A DNA stretch of 33,692 nt. Source: Flavobacteriales bacterium. Its GTDB lineage: Bacteria; Bacteroidota; Bacteroidia; Flavobacteriales_D; Sanyastnellaceae. Of the stretch, positions 1-9,300 are shown piece by piece. Positions within the stretch are counted from its first letter, which is position 1. Every line of letters starts with the position of its first letter. The DNA is taken from the NCBI GenBank assembly GCA_027491075.1, contig JAIXWX010000005.1:1-33692 (forward strand), written 5' to 3'. A model generated the notes under the pieces. The model did no database searches. It was not told where the DNA came from and saw nothing but the letters and a program-made list of their open reading frames with translations. Position numbers and translations under genes: made by a program.

Positions 1-2
1 GA

Positions 3-65
3 GAACTTGTAGAAATCGTTTTTGGCCTTCAGAATAATATCAAACCTATACATTTAATTTCTTGA
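3..65 (+). CDS. Possible C-terminal end of a gene cut by the window edge
   Basis: One frame is open from the left edge to a TGA at 63-65 and would encode about 20 residues ending in NIKPIHLIS. The other two + frames close within 40 bases. The stretch is too short to recognise a family, and the residue make-up is ordinary for a cytosolic protein tail. The 212 bases that follow, up to the convergent gene at 278, hold no other open frame. They contain only a weak hairpin (AGTCG at 91-95 with CGACT at 111-115) without a T-tract. This is inferred from frame openness alone and could be chance. Confidence 0.4.
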   Translation, partial: ELVEIVFGLQNNIKPIHLIS

Positions 66-277
66 AAACAAGAGAAAAATGAAAATTAACAGTCGGTTCT
101 AGACCCAAATCGACTTATTAGATGTGCATCCTGTATTTTGAAGATTCCTATTCCCCCCTTTCACCTCTTCCACTCGTACGGTGATTTTAGAACGGGATTT
201 CAACCCTTCTTTTCCATTGAAACGATCTTTCAAAGGTGTGAAGTCATGCTATGAAGTTCCCGTTCTTTCTAAGGTGC

Positions 278-1831
278 CTAATGGGTGATGATCAACTGTC
301 TTCCTGAAACATGATCTCCTGATTGCAGTTTGAGATAAAATGTGCCTGAGGGCAAATCGGAGGTATTGAGTTTTTCTCTATACAATCCAGGAACTGGTTT
401 TGTTGATCTAAAAACGGTGCGTATCCATCTTCCTTGTGCGTCGTATAAGTCTAAGCTTGTCTCTTTAGAGTTTCCAATACTAAAACCTATATTCACCTCT
501 ATCGCTGCCGGATTTGGATAAGAGGGAAAAAGCTGTGTCTCTTTATAAACCATTACATTCTCATGATTCGCAGCAGATAAAACAATATCCTCGTCCCCAT
601 TCAAATATGGAACATATTGTATGTAGCACAAATACATCTCGTCTTCCGTTCCTTCACCCCAGGCCGACCATTGAGGAGGAGAACTGGGGTTAAATGGATT
701 GTTCTCGGTGTTGTCATATGTGGCATAACAATGAACAGTATATCCAGCAGGAAGATGTATGAACGAGGGGTAAGAATAGAAACCTTGCCAATTAAAATTC
801 CATTCAGGAATTCGAATCATTTGAATAGTGTCTTGAAGGTCGGGAGAAACCGCATATACTTCAAAACTCTTACAAAGCAAGTGAGCATGAGGCCCAACAC
901 CAATCAACGAAACATCAAATGGAATTTGAAGGGTTCCGTGAAATGTTTTTACAGTATTCGCAGGAATAAAAAACAATTCATCCAGATTATATGGGTTGAT
1001 AGCGTACGTCCTTACATACCGCTGTATGGGATCATCCGAAAAAAATAGATTCACACTCGTCTGATCGGTTTGCGTCACACTGGTCGGTCCATAATGCATT
1101 TGAATTAATAAATCAGCATTCGCAAAGAGCTTTTTTCCAATCGTTGGTGGATACGTCATCGGATTGGTTCCTGGCACCCAAGCACCAAAAAACTGATCGA
1201 CTGGATCAAATCCGAAACCTCCGAACTGCGTATAACCATACTCGGGATCTGCTGCATCTAACAGTTGCGCCGTACCTGTAGTATCTATCCCTAAAATCGC
1301 ATGATGACAAATCTCATTGTTGTCTGCTCTCACCTCGATCGCTTCAATATCATGATCCTCGGTAAGGCCAGTAGGCAAAACAAATACTTGGTATTGATCC
1401 GTCATTGTACCTTGATGTTCGTATGGCTCATTCATCGTAAGCACCAAATCGGGGGTTCCTATTTGTGAACCATCAATATATTCCGGAAACGGGGGTAAAT
1501 CTGCGGGGTTGCCTTCAGGCATGCCCTCTGTGATCCATAGAGCAATCTTATCTATTTCGTCCTGTGATAAAACATTCTCATCACGAAAAGTACTATAGGT
1601 ATGATCAGGACGCCAAGGCGGCATGTACCCTATGCTTGTAGTATACTCCACCATGCTGGCGTTCGCCATCACTTCTTGGTAATTTGTAAGAGGCATTGGG
1701 CCTATCTCTCCTTGACGGTGACACTTGGTGCAATGCTCAAACATGATTGGCGCTATGTCGGCTGTAAAGGTGACTTGAGCAAAAGTGAAACAAGAAGAAA
1801 ACAATAGGATAAGCGTGAGTGACTTTTTCAT
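278..1831 (-). CDS. Secreted heme- and copper-binding monooxygenase-like protein with T9SS type A tail
   Basis: The start chosen is the second ATG (1831), because it gives a clean signal peptide (MKKSLTLILLF...FAQ). The upstream ATG at 1840 only adds three residues, and the residue numbers here count from it (520 aa). A c-type heme motif CTKCH (37-41) is followed by GYMPPW (71-76), whose Met is a plausible axial ligand. The middle matches the two copper centres of the type II ascorbate-dependent monooxygenase family (the PHM fold): HH 179-180, H249 in QMHY, H318 and H320 in PHAH, and M402 in EDEMY. All six classical ligands appear present. The last 80 residues (SYPNPAAIEV to the end) are a T9SS type A sorting domain, so the protein should be exported and probably anchored at the surface. 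It is the second gene after a thioredoxin-fold gene 13 bases upstream. The substrate is unknown, and the oxygenase activity is inferred from ligand conservation. Confidence 0.82.
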   Translation of the reverse strand: MKKSLTLILLFSSCFTFAQVTFTADIAPIMFEHCTKCHRQGEIGPMPLTNYQEVMANASMVEYTTSIGYMPPWRPDHTYSTFRDENVLSQDEIDKIALWITEGMPEGNPADLPPFPEYIDGSQIGTPDLVLTMNEPYEHQGTMTDQYQVFVLPTGLTEDHDIEAIEVRADNNEICHHAILGIDTTGTAQLLDAADPEYGYTQFGGFGFDPVDQFFGAWVPGTNPMTYPPTIGKKLFANADLLIQMHYGPTSVTQTDQTSVNLFFSDDPIQRYVRTYAINPYNLDELFFIPANTVKTFHGTLQIPFDVSLIGVGPHAHLLCKSFEVYAVSPDLQDTIQMIRIPEWNFNWQGFYSYPSFIHLPAGYTVHCYATYDNTENNPFNPSSPPQWSAWGEGTEDEMYLCYIQYVPYLNGDEDIVLSAANHENVMVYKETQLFPSYPNPAAIEVNIGFSIGNSKETSLDLYDAQGRWIRTVFRSTKPVPGLYREKLNTSDLPSGTFYLKLQSGDHVSGRQLIITH

Positions 1832-1844
1832 TATTTCCATCTAT

Positions 1845-2333
1845 TTATTTTTCAATAATACACCCCACGGGTTGAACAAATGTAGTTATTATTTCCTTGT
1901 TTTCTAATACGTTCCCGATGTTGACCTTCAGCTCATGGTGCTGCGATTTAAAGCGTCTCTTCCCTACACCCACATACGAATCATCGATACGGCCATGATA
2001 CACCATGGTATCATTTACGATCAAAAAAACCTCCGGAGTAACCGTTGCCTGCCATCGATAGTGCAATACGGAATCTTTACTTCCTAGAAAAGGCAGTTTA
2101 TACTTGCTATGAAAGTTCAATACCGTTGAGTCATTCTCCAATTCACCAGGATATAATGCATAAAACTCCACTCCTTGCGGTGAATACACGTTGTAGATCT
2201 CACGCATTTCAAGAGCGTAGCCCTGACAAATCTTACAGGTTGTGGATAAGAAATAATAGACTTGTACCTTCTTAGGAGGATCAGTCCAAGAACTGAGGAA
2301 AAACAGTAACAGTATTCCTATATACTTCGTCAT
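1845..2333 (-). CDS. Exported thioredoxin-fold (redoxin) protein
   Basis: This 162-residue protein begins with a hydrophobic export signal (roughly 4-16) and has a thioredoxin-like fold. A CKIC active-site pair (C33, C36) sits in the usual place after the first strand, and a TP pair (99-100) supplies the cis-proline. A GRIDD motif (114-118) and a third cysteine in PVGC (C158) near the C terminus are also seen. From memory, the GRIDD and VGC motifs recur in redoxins found next to, or fused with, heme/copper monooxygenase-like proteins in Bacteroidota and Planctomycetes. Its stop lies 4-13 bases from the start of the copper protein, so the two are almost surely co-transcribed. A role in delivering copper or in keeping the partner's cysteines reduced is inference. 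It lacks a lipobox. Confidence 0.75.
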   Translation of the reverse strand: MTKYIGILLLFFLSSWTDPPKKVQVYYFLSTTCKICQGYALEMREIYNVYSPQGVEFYALYPGELENDSTVLNFHSKYKLPFLGSKDSVLHYRWQATVTPEVFLIVNDTMVYHGRIDDSYVGVGKRRFKSQHHELKVNIGNVLENKEIITTFVQPVGCIIEK

Positions 2334-2364
2334 TGCGAAGCAATTTAAGACAAATAAGTGGACC

Positions 2365-4440
2365 TTAATCCTCTTCTGAGTTAACTACTTTAACCGGTAT
2401 ATTCCCAATGATCCTGAACTCCGTTCTTCGATTGCGTTGGCGGCCTTGCTCATTGTCAGTTCCATCCGCGTTTTCGTTGGGAACCAAAGGAAATTTCTCT
2501 CCATATCCTTTCGCTTCCATTCTTTTCGCATCAATACTTTTTTGAATTAAGTATTTCATAACGGATTCCGCACGTTGTTGTGACAGGCGTTGATTGTACT
2601 CGTCTGTACCTCTGTTGTCGGTATGTGCGCCAATTTCTATTTTGATTTCTGGATTCTCCTTTAACACTTTCAAAAGAGACTCGTCAATTTTCTTCTTCGC
2701 CTCTGGAGTTAGGTTCGCTGAATTGAATTCAAATTCTACATTCTCAATAATTATGGCTCCTTCATTCATTCGCGATACGCCCACTGTCTTTACAATCACC
2801 TCGGACTGCGTTTTCCCTTGTGTACTAATTTCAATGTTATTGTTGAGATACCCTTCTTTTCGAATTTCGAATCGATAATCCAGATCGGGTTCTAAGTCAA
2901 TGGAGAATTTACCTTCTTTATCTGTTTTTATTGTTTTCAAAAGCACTTCTCCTTGCTTTTCTATCAAAAAAACATCAACAGATGCATCATCCAGAATTTT
3001 CGCATTTGCAGGCATTTGAATATCATCTGTCAACCCGTTTATATAGTCTCTTCCTTCTGAGTTTAAAGCAACACCTTCTACTTTAATTTTTATCGGATTC
3101 ACTTTCTCAAAACTATAAATATCATCGCAGCATGTTTCATGCAGCATTTGATTTCCTCCGGCGCGATTGGAAACAAAAAAACCTCCATCGCCTGATTCCA
3201 TCAACACGTAGTGAATGTCATCTACACTGCTATTGATGGGAGTCCCAATATTGGAAGCAGGTAGCCACTTCTTCATTTCTCCTCTAGCCGAATAAATATC
3301 AAATCCCCCCAGTCCCGATCTGCCATTGGTAGAGAAATACAACTTCTTTTCTTTTTCAAAATAAAAAGGAGACATTTCATCTCTCGTTGAATTCACCTCA
3401 CGTCCTGCATTCCGGGGAGCGCTGAATCGATCACGCTGTTGGTCATACACGGTATACCATATATCGGTGCCTCCTGTTCCCTCGGGTCTATTGGAAACGA
3501 AATACACTATTTCCTTTCCTGTTTTACTGTCCATACCTACGGTTGGCTGGGAACTACTAAATCCAGGAAGATTCACTTCTTCATTCAATTTGATGGGTTC
3601 CTTCCATTTGCCATTTGCATTTTTCGAAACCCATAATTCACAGATGACCTCATTTTTCCAGTCCTCATAACAGCGTGTAAAATACATTCTGTTTCCATCG
3701 AGAGAAAAGCTCACATGCGCATTATGATATTCTTCTGTATTGAAAGGCCACTCTTGATCTCCTTTGTTTATCCAAGCTTCCCCTTGCTTCTCTGCTAAAT
3801 ATACTTTTCTTCTTGGCTTTACATCTTCTTTACCATAGAGTTTTATGTCCTTTTCAGGAAGCGAACCGAATAAAAATTCGGTTTCACTCATCGGCATGGG
3901 TGAAAATTCTATATGTGGTTTGTTGACGTCTCCGCCTACGTTTTTGACAACGACTTTTAATGGCTTCTGGAGAAGCATCATTGCGGTATCACAACCTAGC
4001 ATTTCATTCGTTGCTTCCTTCTTCAATTCTCTCTCTATAGAATTTTTTCCTTCCTTTAAAAAAGCTTCTATATTCTTTTTTGCCCCAGCATAATCTCCTA
4101 GCATTTTTTGCATTCTTCCTCGATGATATAAAGCTTGCGGATAGTCATCAGGGCGGTGCGCGTAAACCTGCGCGAAATGAGCCTCAGCCGATTTATAATC
4201 TCGATATTTCTCTTCGAGTTCAGCCAGTCGAAACACCGTTTTAATATCCTTCGGTCTCTTGTCTATGTACGCTCTATAGTAAATAACTGCGCTGTGAACG
4301 TCGTTCATTCTGTCTGCATTTCTTCCAAAGTTTTTCAGAACGGAAGGCTTCATATTTACAAGGTCCTGACTCTGTGCGAAACTATCTGACCAAAAGACAG
4401 TACTAATACAAAGCCATATGACTATTCTTATCTTCTTCAT
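2365..4440 (-). CDS. PorE-like envelope protein (TPR, PD40 propeller, carboxypeptidase-regulatory and OmpA domains)
   Basis: The start is the ATG at 4440, which overlaps the upstream stop as TAATG. An in-frame ATG at 4455 would add five residues. After a signal peptide ending in SFAQ come TPR-like helices (about 30-145), then four or five PD40/WD40-like blades (about 180-450) with FSxDGNRMYF and VSNRPEGTGG type motifs and a TCCDDIY motif. A carboxypeptidase-regulatory-like domain follows (about 455-560), then a C-terminal OmpA peptidoglycan-binding domain (about 570-690) with AHTDNRGTDEYN and NRRTEF. This domain order matches T9SS component PorE, which links the outer-membrane machinery to peptidoglycan. 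Being coupled to a PorP/SprF gene suggests a locus-specific paralogue rather than the housekeeping copy, but that cannot be settled from this window. Confidence 0.85.
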   Translation of the reverse strand: MKKIRIVIWLCISTVFWSDSFAQSQDLVNMKPSVLKNFGRNADRMNDVHSAVIYYRAYIDKRPKDIKTVFRLAELEEKYRDYKSAEAHFAQVYAHRPDDYPQALYHRGRMQKMLGDYAGAKKNIEAFLKEGKNSIERELKKEATNEMLGCDTAMMLLQKPLKVVVKNVGGDVNKPHIEFSPMPMSETEFLFGSLPEKDIKLYGKEDVKPRRKVYLAEKQGEAWINKGDQEWPFNTEEYHNAHVSFSLDGNRMYFTRCYEDWKNEVICELWVSKNANGKWKEPIKLNEEVNLPGFSSSQPTVGMDSKTGKEIVYFVSNRPEGTGGTDIWYTVYDQQRDRFSAPRNAGREVNSTRDEMSPFYFEKEKKLYFSTNGRSGLGGFDIYSARGEMKKWLPASNIGTPINSSVDDIHYVLMESGDGGFFVSNRAGGNQMLHETCCDDIYSFEKVNPIKIKVEGVALNSEGRDYINGLTDDIQMPANAKILDDASVDVFLIEKQGEVLLKTIKTDKEGKFSIDLEPDLDYRFEIRKEGYLNNNIEISTQGKTQSEVIVKTVGVSRMNEGAIIIENVEFEFNSANLTPEAKKKIDESLLKVLKENPEIKIEIGAHTDNRGTDEYNQRLSQQRAESVMKYLIQKSIDAKRMEAKGYGEKFPLVPNENADGTDNEQGRQRNRRTEFRIIGNIPVKVVNSEED

Positions 4441-5456
4441 TAAAATCTTTCGCAAGGAATAGTTACTTTGTTGATCATGGTACTTGGAGCAATATACATG
4501 AGGTTAATTTCTAGTGCCCCTCTTCTATTTGTGGCTTGCACAAGTCCGGAAAAGTTAATGTCATACGCCACACCAATGCGCAGCTGCTTAAAATCAAGAC
4601 CGGCAAATGGAATGAATGCATCTCCGTTTCTATTGACTCCTGTTCTCACGCCAACCCCTGTCCAAAACCTTTCGATGTTCAAAGGATTATCTTTCACCTG
4701 AATTCCACCCGTGGCATTGACCACCAAGCTTTGTGCCTTGCTCAACGTCATCCAGACGAAAGAGGGCCGTATAAAAAATCGCTCATTGAAAGCATAGTCT
4801 GTTTCTCCATGCCACACCAAACGCGGCATCAGTCTATCGCCTAGGCCATAGAATGAATCATCTGGCGCATTGACATGAAATACAGAAGCGCCAGTAGTCC
4901 ATGATCCTCTCGAGAAAGAATATTTGAACAAACCTCCAATATTCACATCAGGATAAATCTTGTTCCACTGCAAATTGGTTTCCCCATTGGGCAGTAGGGC
5001 GTTGAATTTTCCAATTTCTCTGCTGTATTGTTCGGGAAATGTAATACCACTTATGTTTAATTCTTTCGATCCCAAACCTACTTGAAGTCCCCCGCTTAGA
5101 ATATGTTTCCCGAAATAACGCTTTATTCCAGCCGAAAGTAAAATTCTGTTCTCCGTGAGTTCAATTCCTCCGCTTTTATCAGAAGTAAAAACAACACCCG
5201 CGGAAAGATTATAAGGCAACGCGTAGAGTTGTTGATCATAAGATGCACCAAACGTATTCAGCGGATCTCCGATAGCTCTCCATTGCGTTCTGTAGGAATT
5301 TGCCAATCTCCAATCCCCATCCATCATTCCTGTATTTGCAGGGTTCAGGGTGAGAGGATTCAAATTAAAAAGAGAGAAATGAATATCTTGAGCGTACAGT
5401 GATAAGCCCCAAGAGGAAGTCAACAAAAGCAGTATTATGGTAATTTTTCTTACCAT
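4440..5456 (-). CDS. PorP/SprF family outer-membrane protein, T9SS partner
   Basis: This 338-residue protein has a signal peptide (to about residue 22, LSLYAQ) followed by the family signature QDIHFSxF and then LNPANTG. The rest is rich in alternating amphipathic strands ending LEINLMY, as expected for a PorP/SprF beta-barrel. Its start overlaps the stop of the metalloprotease gene by seven bases, and its stop overlaps the start of the PorE-like gene by one base, so all three are translationally coupled. SprF is needed for secretion of the type B cargo SprB in Flavobacterium johnsoniae. The divergent gene at 6392 encodes a type B cargo, which makes it the likely client. A second family member lies at 28478. 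Confidence 0.88.
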   Translation of the reverse strand: MVRKITIILLLLTSSWGLSLYAQDIHFSLFNLNPLTLNPANTGMMDGDWRLANSYRTQWRAIGDPLNTFGASYDQQLYALPYNLSAGVVFTSDKSGGIELTENRILLSAGIKRYFGKHILSGGLQVGLGSKELNISGITFPEQYSREIGKFNALLPNGETNLQWNKIYPDVNIGGLFKYSFSRGSWTTGASVFHVNAPDDSFYGLGDRLMPRLVWHGETDYAFNERFFIRPSFVWMTLSKAQSLVVNATGGIQVKDNPLNIERFWTGVGVRTGVNRNGDAFIPFAGLDFKQLRIGVAYDINFSGLVQATNRRGALEINLMYIAPSTMINKVTIPCERF

Positions 5457-6322
5457 AAATAAAATCGAATCGTTCTGTATTGTTCCACCATTCTATTGTA
5501 TTGCTGCGGAGTAAATCGACAAATACAATCCTCGGGGTAATAACTCATGATATTATCCACTGGCGGCACGTACCAATCTCCGTTACTGTCTTGAGTAACT
5601 GGACCAGTGTAATTGCATTCAATATCAGGATCTGCGTTACCATCTTCATCTGGATCCGCCTCGGTATCGCACACCAAGTCACCTGCTACTTCACAATTCG
5701 ATCCATCCGCGAGTTCAATACCCAGATCGGTTTCGAAAGTATGATAGAGGCCAAAGAAATGTCCCATTTCGTGTGGCATTACGACCGCATCAAAATTGAA
5801 CTCATCTTTATCACAAACTATCACATCTGGTCCACCAGGGAAATAGGCATATCCGCCCACTTGTCCCTCATCCTCTCTCACGATGGTGTCGCACAAATAG
5901 ACATTGATAGTATTCGGAAAGTAGTGTACCGCTATCATTTGAGCCTCTTCATTATAATCTGTAAAGACCATCAAACTATCCCATTGATAATTTTCAATAA
6001 GATTGATTCTACAAATTTCAAAGCTCATTCCAATGGGAGCCCATAATAGGTTCAGTCGGTCTTGTGCCCCAATAATATCGTCATCTGCAACCCCCGTCAT
6101 ACCATCTCGGTCTTGAACTATGTGAAGAGATATTTGAAGTTTTACATCTACGCGTTCAATAGCATTGCATCCAAAATAACCAGGGATACCGCGCAGAGCT
6201 TCTTGCTCCCGAAATGCACGATCAAACGGAGTTCCACAACGAGAATGATCATGCTGCGATAGAGCACTTGTGGAAGCGATCAAGAGAAGTAGTAAAACAG
6301 AAAAAGGTACAAATCTCCTCAT
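5450..6322 (-). CDS. Secreted M43-type (pappalysin/cytophagalysin) zinc metalloprotease
   Basis: The ATG at 6322 gives 290 residues and a good signal peptide (MRRFVPFS...SALSQ). A TTG five codons upstream is in frame but unnecessary. The zinc motif HEMGHFFGLYH lies at 184-194 (H184, H188, H194 as ligands, E185 catalytic), and a Met-turn follows in DNIMSYY (M259). Several cysteines around it (SNCEV, LVCDT, IECNY, DCICRF) fit the disulfide-rich M43 fold. The length is that of a bare catalytic domain. There is no T9SS sorting domain, which is unusual for this family in Bacteroidota, so it may stay in the periplasm. It is first gene of an overlapping operon with PorP/SprF and PorE-like genes, which suggests action on exported surface proteins; that is inference. 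Confidence 0.85.
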   Translation of the reverse strand: MRRFVPFSVLLLLLIASTSALSQHDHSRCGTPFDRAFREQEALRGIPGYFGCNAIERVDVKLQISLHIVQDRDGMTGVADDDIIGAQDRLNLLWAPIGMSFEICRINLIENYQWDSLMVFTDYNEEAQMIAVHYFPNTINVYLCDTIVREDEGQVGGYAYFPGGPDVIVCDKDEFNFDAVVMPHEMGHFFGLYHTFETDLGIELADGSNCEVAGDLVCDTEADPDEDGNADPDIECNYTGPVTQDSNGDWYVPPVDNIMSYYPEDCICRFTPQQYNRMVEQYRTIRFYLW

Positions 6323-6391
6323 AATGCAATTATACAATTTTTTTGTAGAATTTTATTTTGATATTTTAGCCGAAACAACGAGAGCCCTCCT

Positions 6392-9300
6392 TTGAGAATA
6401 TTTACAATCATACTCCTTACATTTTATGCGATGCGCGCACATGCTCAAATCAGTGCCAGCATCACCGAAGGTTGTGCTCCTCTCACCAACATTCAATTCA
6501 ACCATACATTTCCAAATGCCACCAATATCAACTGGACTTTTGGAAACGGCGCGAGTTCAAATCTTCCCAATCCTACCAACACCTACACGCTACCCGGAAT
6601 TTACACGGTAACATTTACAGCCAATTCGAATGGCTCCCCTGTTACACAAACGCTATCTATCGAAGTATATGCTCCACCCACCCCATCCTTTGACGCACTC
6701 GGTGTACTGGGAGGTTGCACGGGTTTATCTGTATCGTTCGATGACACATCCGTTGGAGGAGGAGGAGTGCCTATCACCAATTGGCAGTGGGCCTTCGGAG
6801 ATGGAGGTGTCAACTCCATTAACACAGGTAATCCAACTTACGTGTACAATGTACCGGGCTTATTTGATGTGAGCCTCATCGTTACAGACGCGAATGGATG
6901 TGTGGCCTCCGTGTCTCAAGAGGAGATTATAGCTATTTCCGGTTTACCGACAGTGGCTGTAATTACAAACCCCAACCCAGCTACCGCATGTGAGCCTCCT
7001 TTAAATGTAAATTTCACTGCAAATACCAGTTCGAACTCTCCTCTGGGTGAAACGCTAACTTATGCTTGGGATTTTGACAATGGTCAAACTTCTACTGTAG
7101 TGAATCCTCCTCAACAAACCTATACATCTTCAGGTGTCTATATTGTTACGTTGCAAGTAACGGACGACAACAACTGCTCTCGCACTGTGAACAGTGTTGT
7201 AAGCATAACGCAACCTATTGCAAGCATTGCGGCTATTGGTGGAGAGAATGGAATTGTTTGTCAAGAAGTGTTTTTTGTAAACAACTCTACCAACGGCACT
7301 TTCAGCATCGACTACGGAGATGGTACTTCCGACGATACACTTTACCATTTTTACAATGCTGAAGGATTTTATGATGTAACACTCACACTTCAAAGCGGGA
7401 ATTGTACAGACGATACAACCATCACACTTTTTGTTCAAGTACCAGCTATAAACATAACTGCTCCTAGTGATACTGTTTGTGACTTCCCATACTCGGTAAG
7501 TCCAACGGTGACTACCACCTATCCCATAGCCAACTATGCTTGGGCTTTTCCTGGTGGTGTAACAAGCAGCGATCCTACACCTACTGAGGAAGTATTGTAT
7601 TATGAGGATGAATACACCATCAACATTCTTTATGATCTTCCCATATCGCTTTTAGCGACCACCCCCGATGGCTGTCAGACACAAGATATTGACTACATTT
7701 ATGTACACAAACCCAACGCACTTTTTTATCCAGATGTGGTAAACGGTTGCGCACCCTTGGCGGTGAATTTTACAGATTGGAGTATTTCTGAGGTTCCTGA
7801 AATTGTAAGTTGGCAATGGCATTTTGGAGATGGTACTCCACCGCTCTCCAATGCTGGTGAAAACGTTGCACACACCTACCAAGAACCAGGAGTATATGAA
7901 AGCTTCCTAGTAATTGAAACCTCTACAGGATGCATCGATACTTCTTATTCTCACTTCGTTCATGTTGGCTCACTTCCTAATCCCTCCTTCACTGTTTCAC
8001 CAACGGAGGTTTGTCCAGGCGACCCCATTCAACTAATTGACACAACCAGTCCGGCGGATAGCATCGATACATGGACGTTCACCGGAGACAATCAAGCATT
8101 ATTTTCTTGTTCGGATACCTCAGCCGCCGAAGTTTCATTCGGTCAGGTAACAGGAATCCAAACCATCACCATGACCGTTGGAAACGACGGCTGCTATGCG
8201 AGTACTTCTCAACAAATAACAGTGCGCGGACCGATTGGGGATATAACATATTCTTGTAATTGCGATACTCCAATGGATTATCCTTTTGAAGTTGTTGCAA
8301 GCGATGCTGATTCTTGGACCATTGACTTCGGGGACGGACAAGTTGCAGAAAATATTTCGACCACCAACGTCAATCACACCTATGCTGAAAGTGGCGATTA
8401 CGAGGTAATTCTTACTTCTTTTAATAATAGCTCTGGATGTGCTCCTGACACAGATACCATTTTGGTACGAGTTCGAAACCTCCAAGCAATCATCAATCTG
8501 CCAGATACGTTGTGTTTGAGTGAAGCAGTTCCACTCGATGCGTTACTCTCCATTGATGACGCAGTAGAAGACGAAGTGTGCCATCATCCTTTTGTGTGGT
8601 ACTTCGGAGATAATACCCAGCCCTATCAAACCAGTCAAGCTATCACCCATGACTACAATAATCCTGGAGTTTATTTATTAGAACTCTGGGTTGAAGATAT
8701 AAATGGTTGCGTGGACTCCGCTTCACATGAGTTGAATTTGTTTGAAGTGAACGCCGATTTTAGCTACGTTGCGGATGGAGTGTGTTTGCCAATGGAAGTC
8801 GCTTTTACCAATACTTCCAGCGCAACATTGCCTATTGCCACTTATCAGTGGTCTTTGGATGATGTTGTTTCGAATGAAGTAAGTCCCAATTACACATTTC
8901 CTTTCGAAGGAATTGGCCCTTCAGGCTCCACCGATGGGCCTATTGTAACACTCACGGTAATTGATGAAGCCGGTTGCTCAGATGAGATCTCCGTTGAGCT
9001 CCCCATCAATATTCCCAATGCCAACTTTAGCAACACTACCCCTTCCACCATTTGCGAAGGCGGGTCCGTAACATTCGATCCAACACTGCCACAAGGAAAC
9101 AACATGTTTTCTTGGGAGTCGAGTATTGGTCAAATAGCCAGCACATACAACCCATCCTTTGTTTTCCCTGAGCCAGGTCAATATTCCGTGACCCTCACAG
9201 TGACCAATAGCGTAGGATGTGACAACACGCAGACTTTTTTTAATGTCAATGCTCAAGCATTTCCCAACGCCGGATTTGTAAGTTCACTTGTAGAAGGAGA

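Noticed and set aside
91-115. Terminator for the possible gene at the left edge
   Set aside because: The stem is only five bases (AGTCG with CGACT), the loop is long, and no T-tract follows.
617-1048. Open frame of 143 codons on the + strand
   Set aside because: It lies wholly inside the heme/copper enzyme gene on the other strand, has no recognisable domain, and its residue make-up is that of an antisense shadow.
4440-6337. PKD adhesin and PorP/SprF genes as a single operon
   Set aside because: They are divergent, so co-transcription is excluded; only shared regulation from the short gap is possible.
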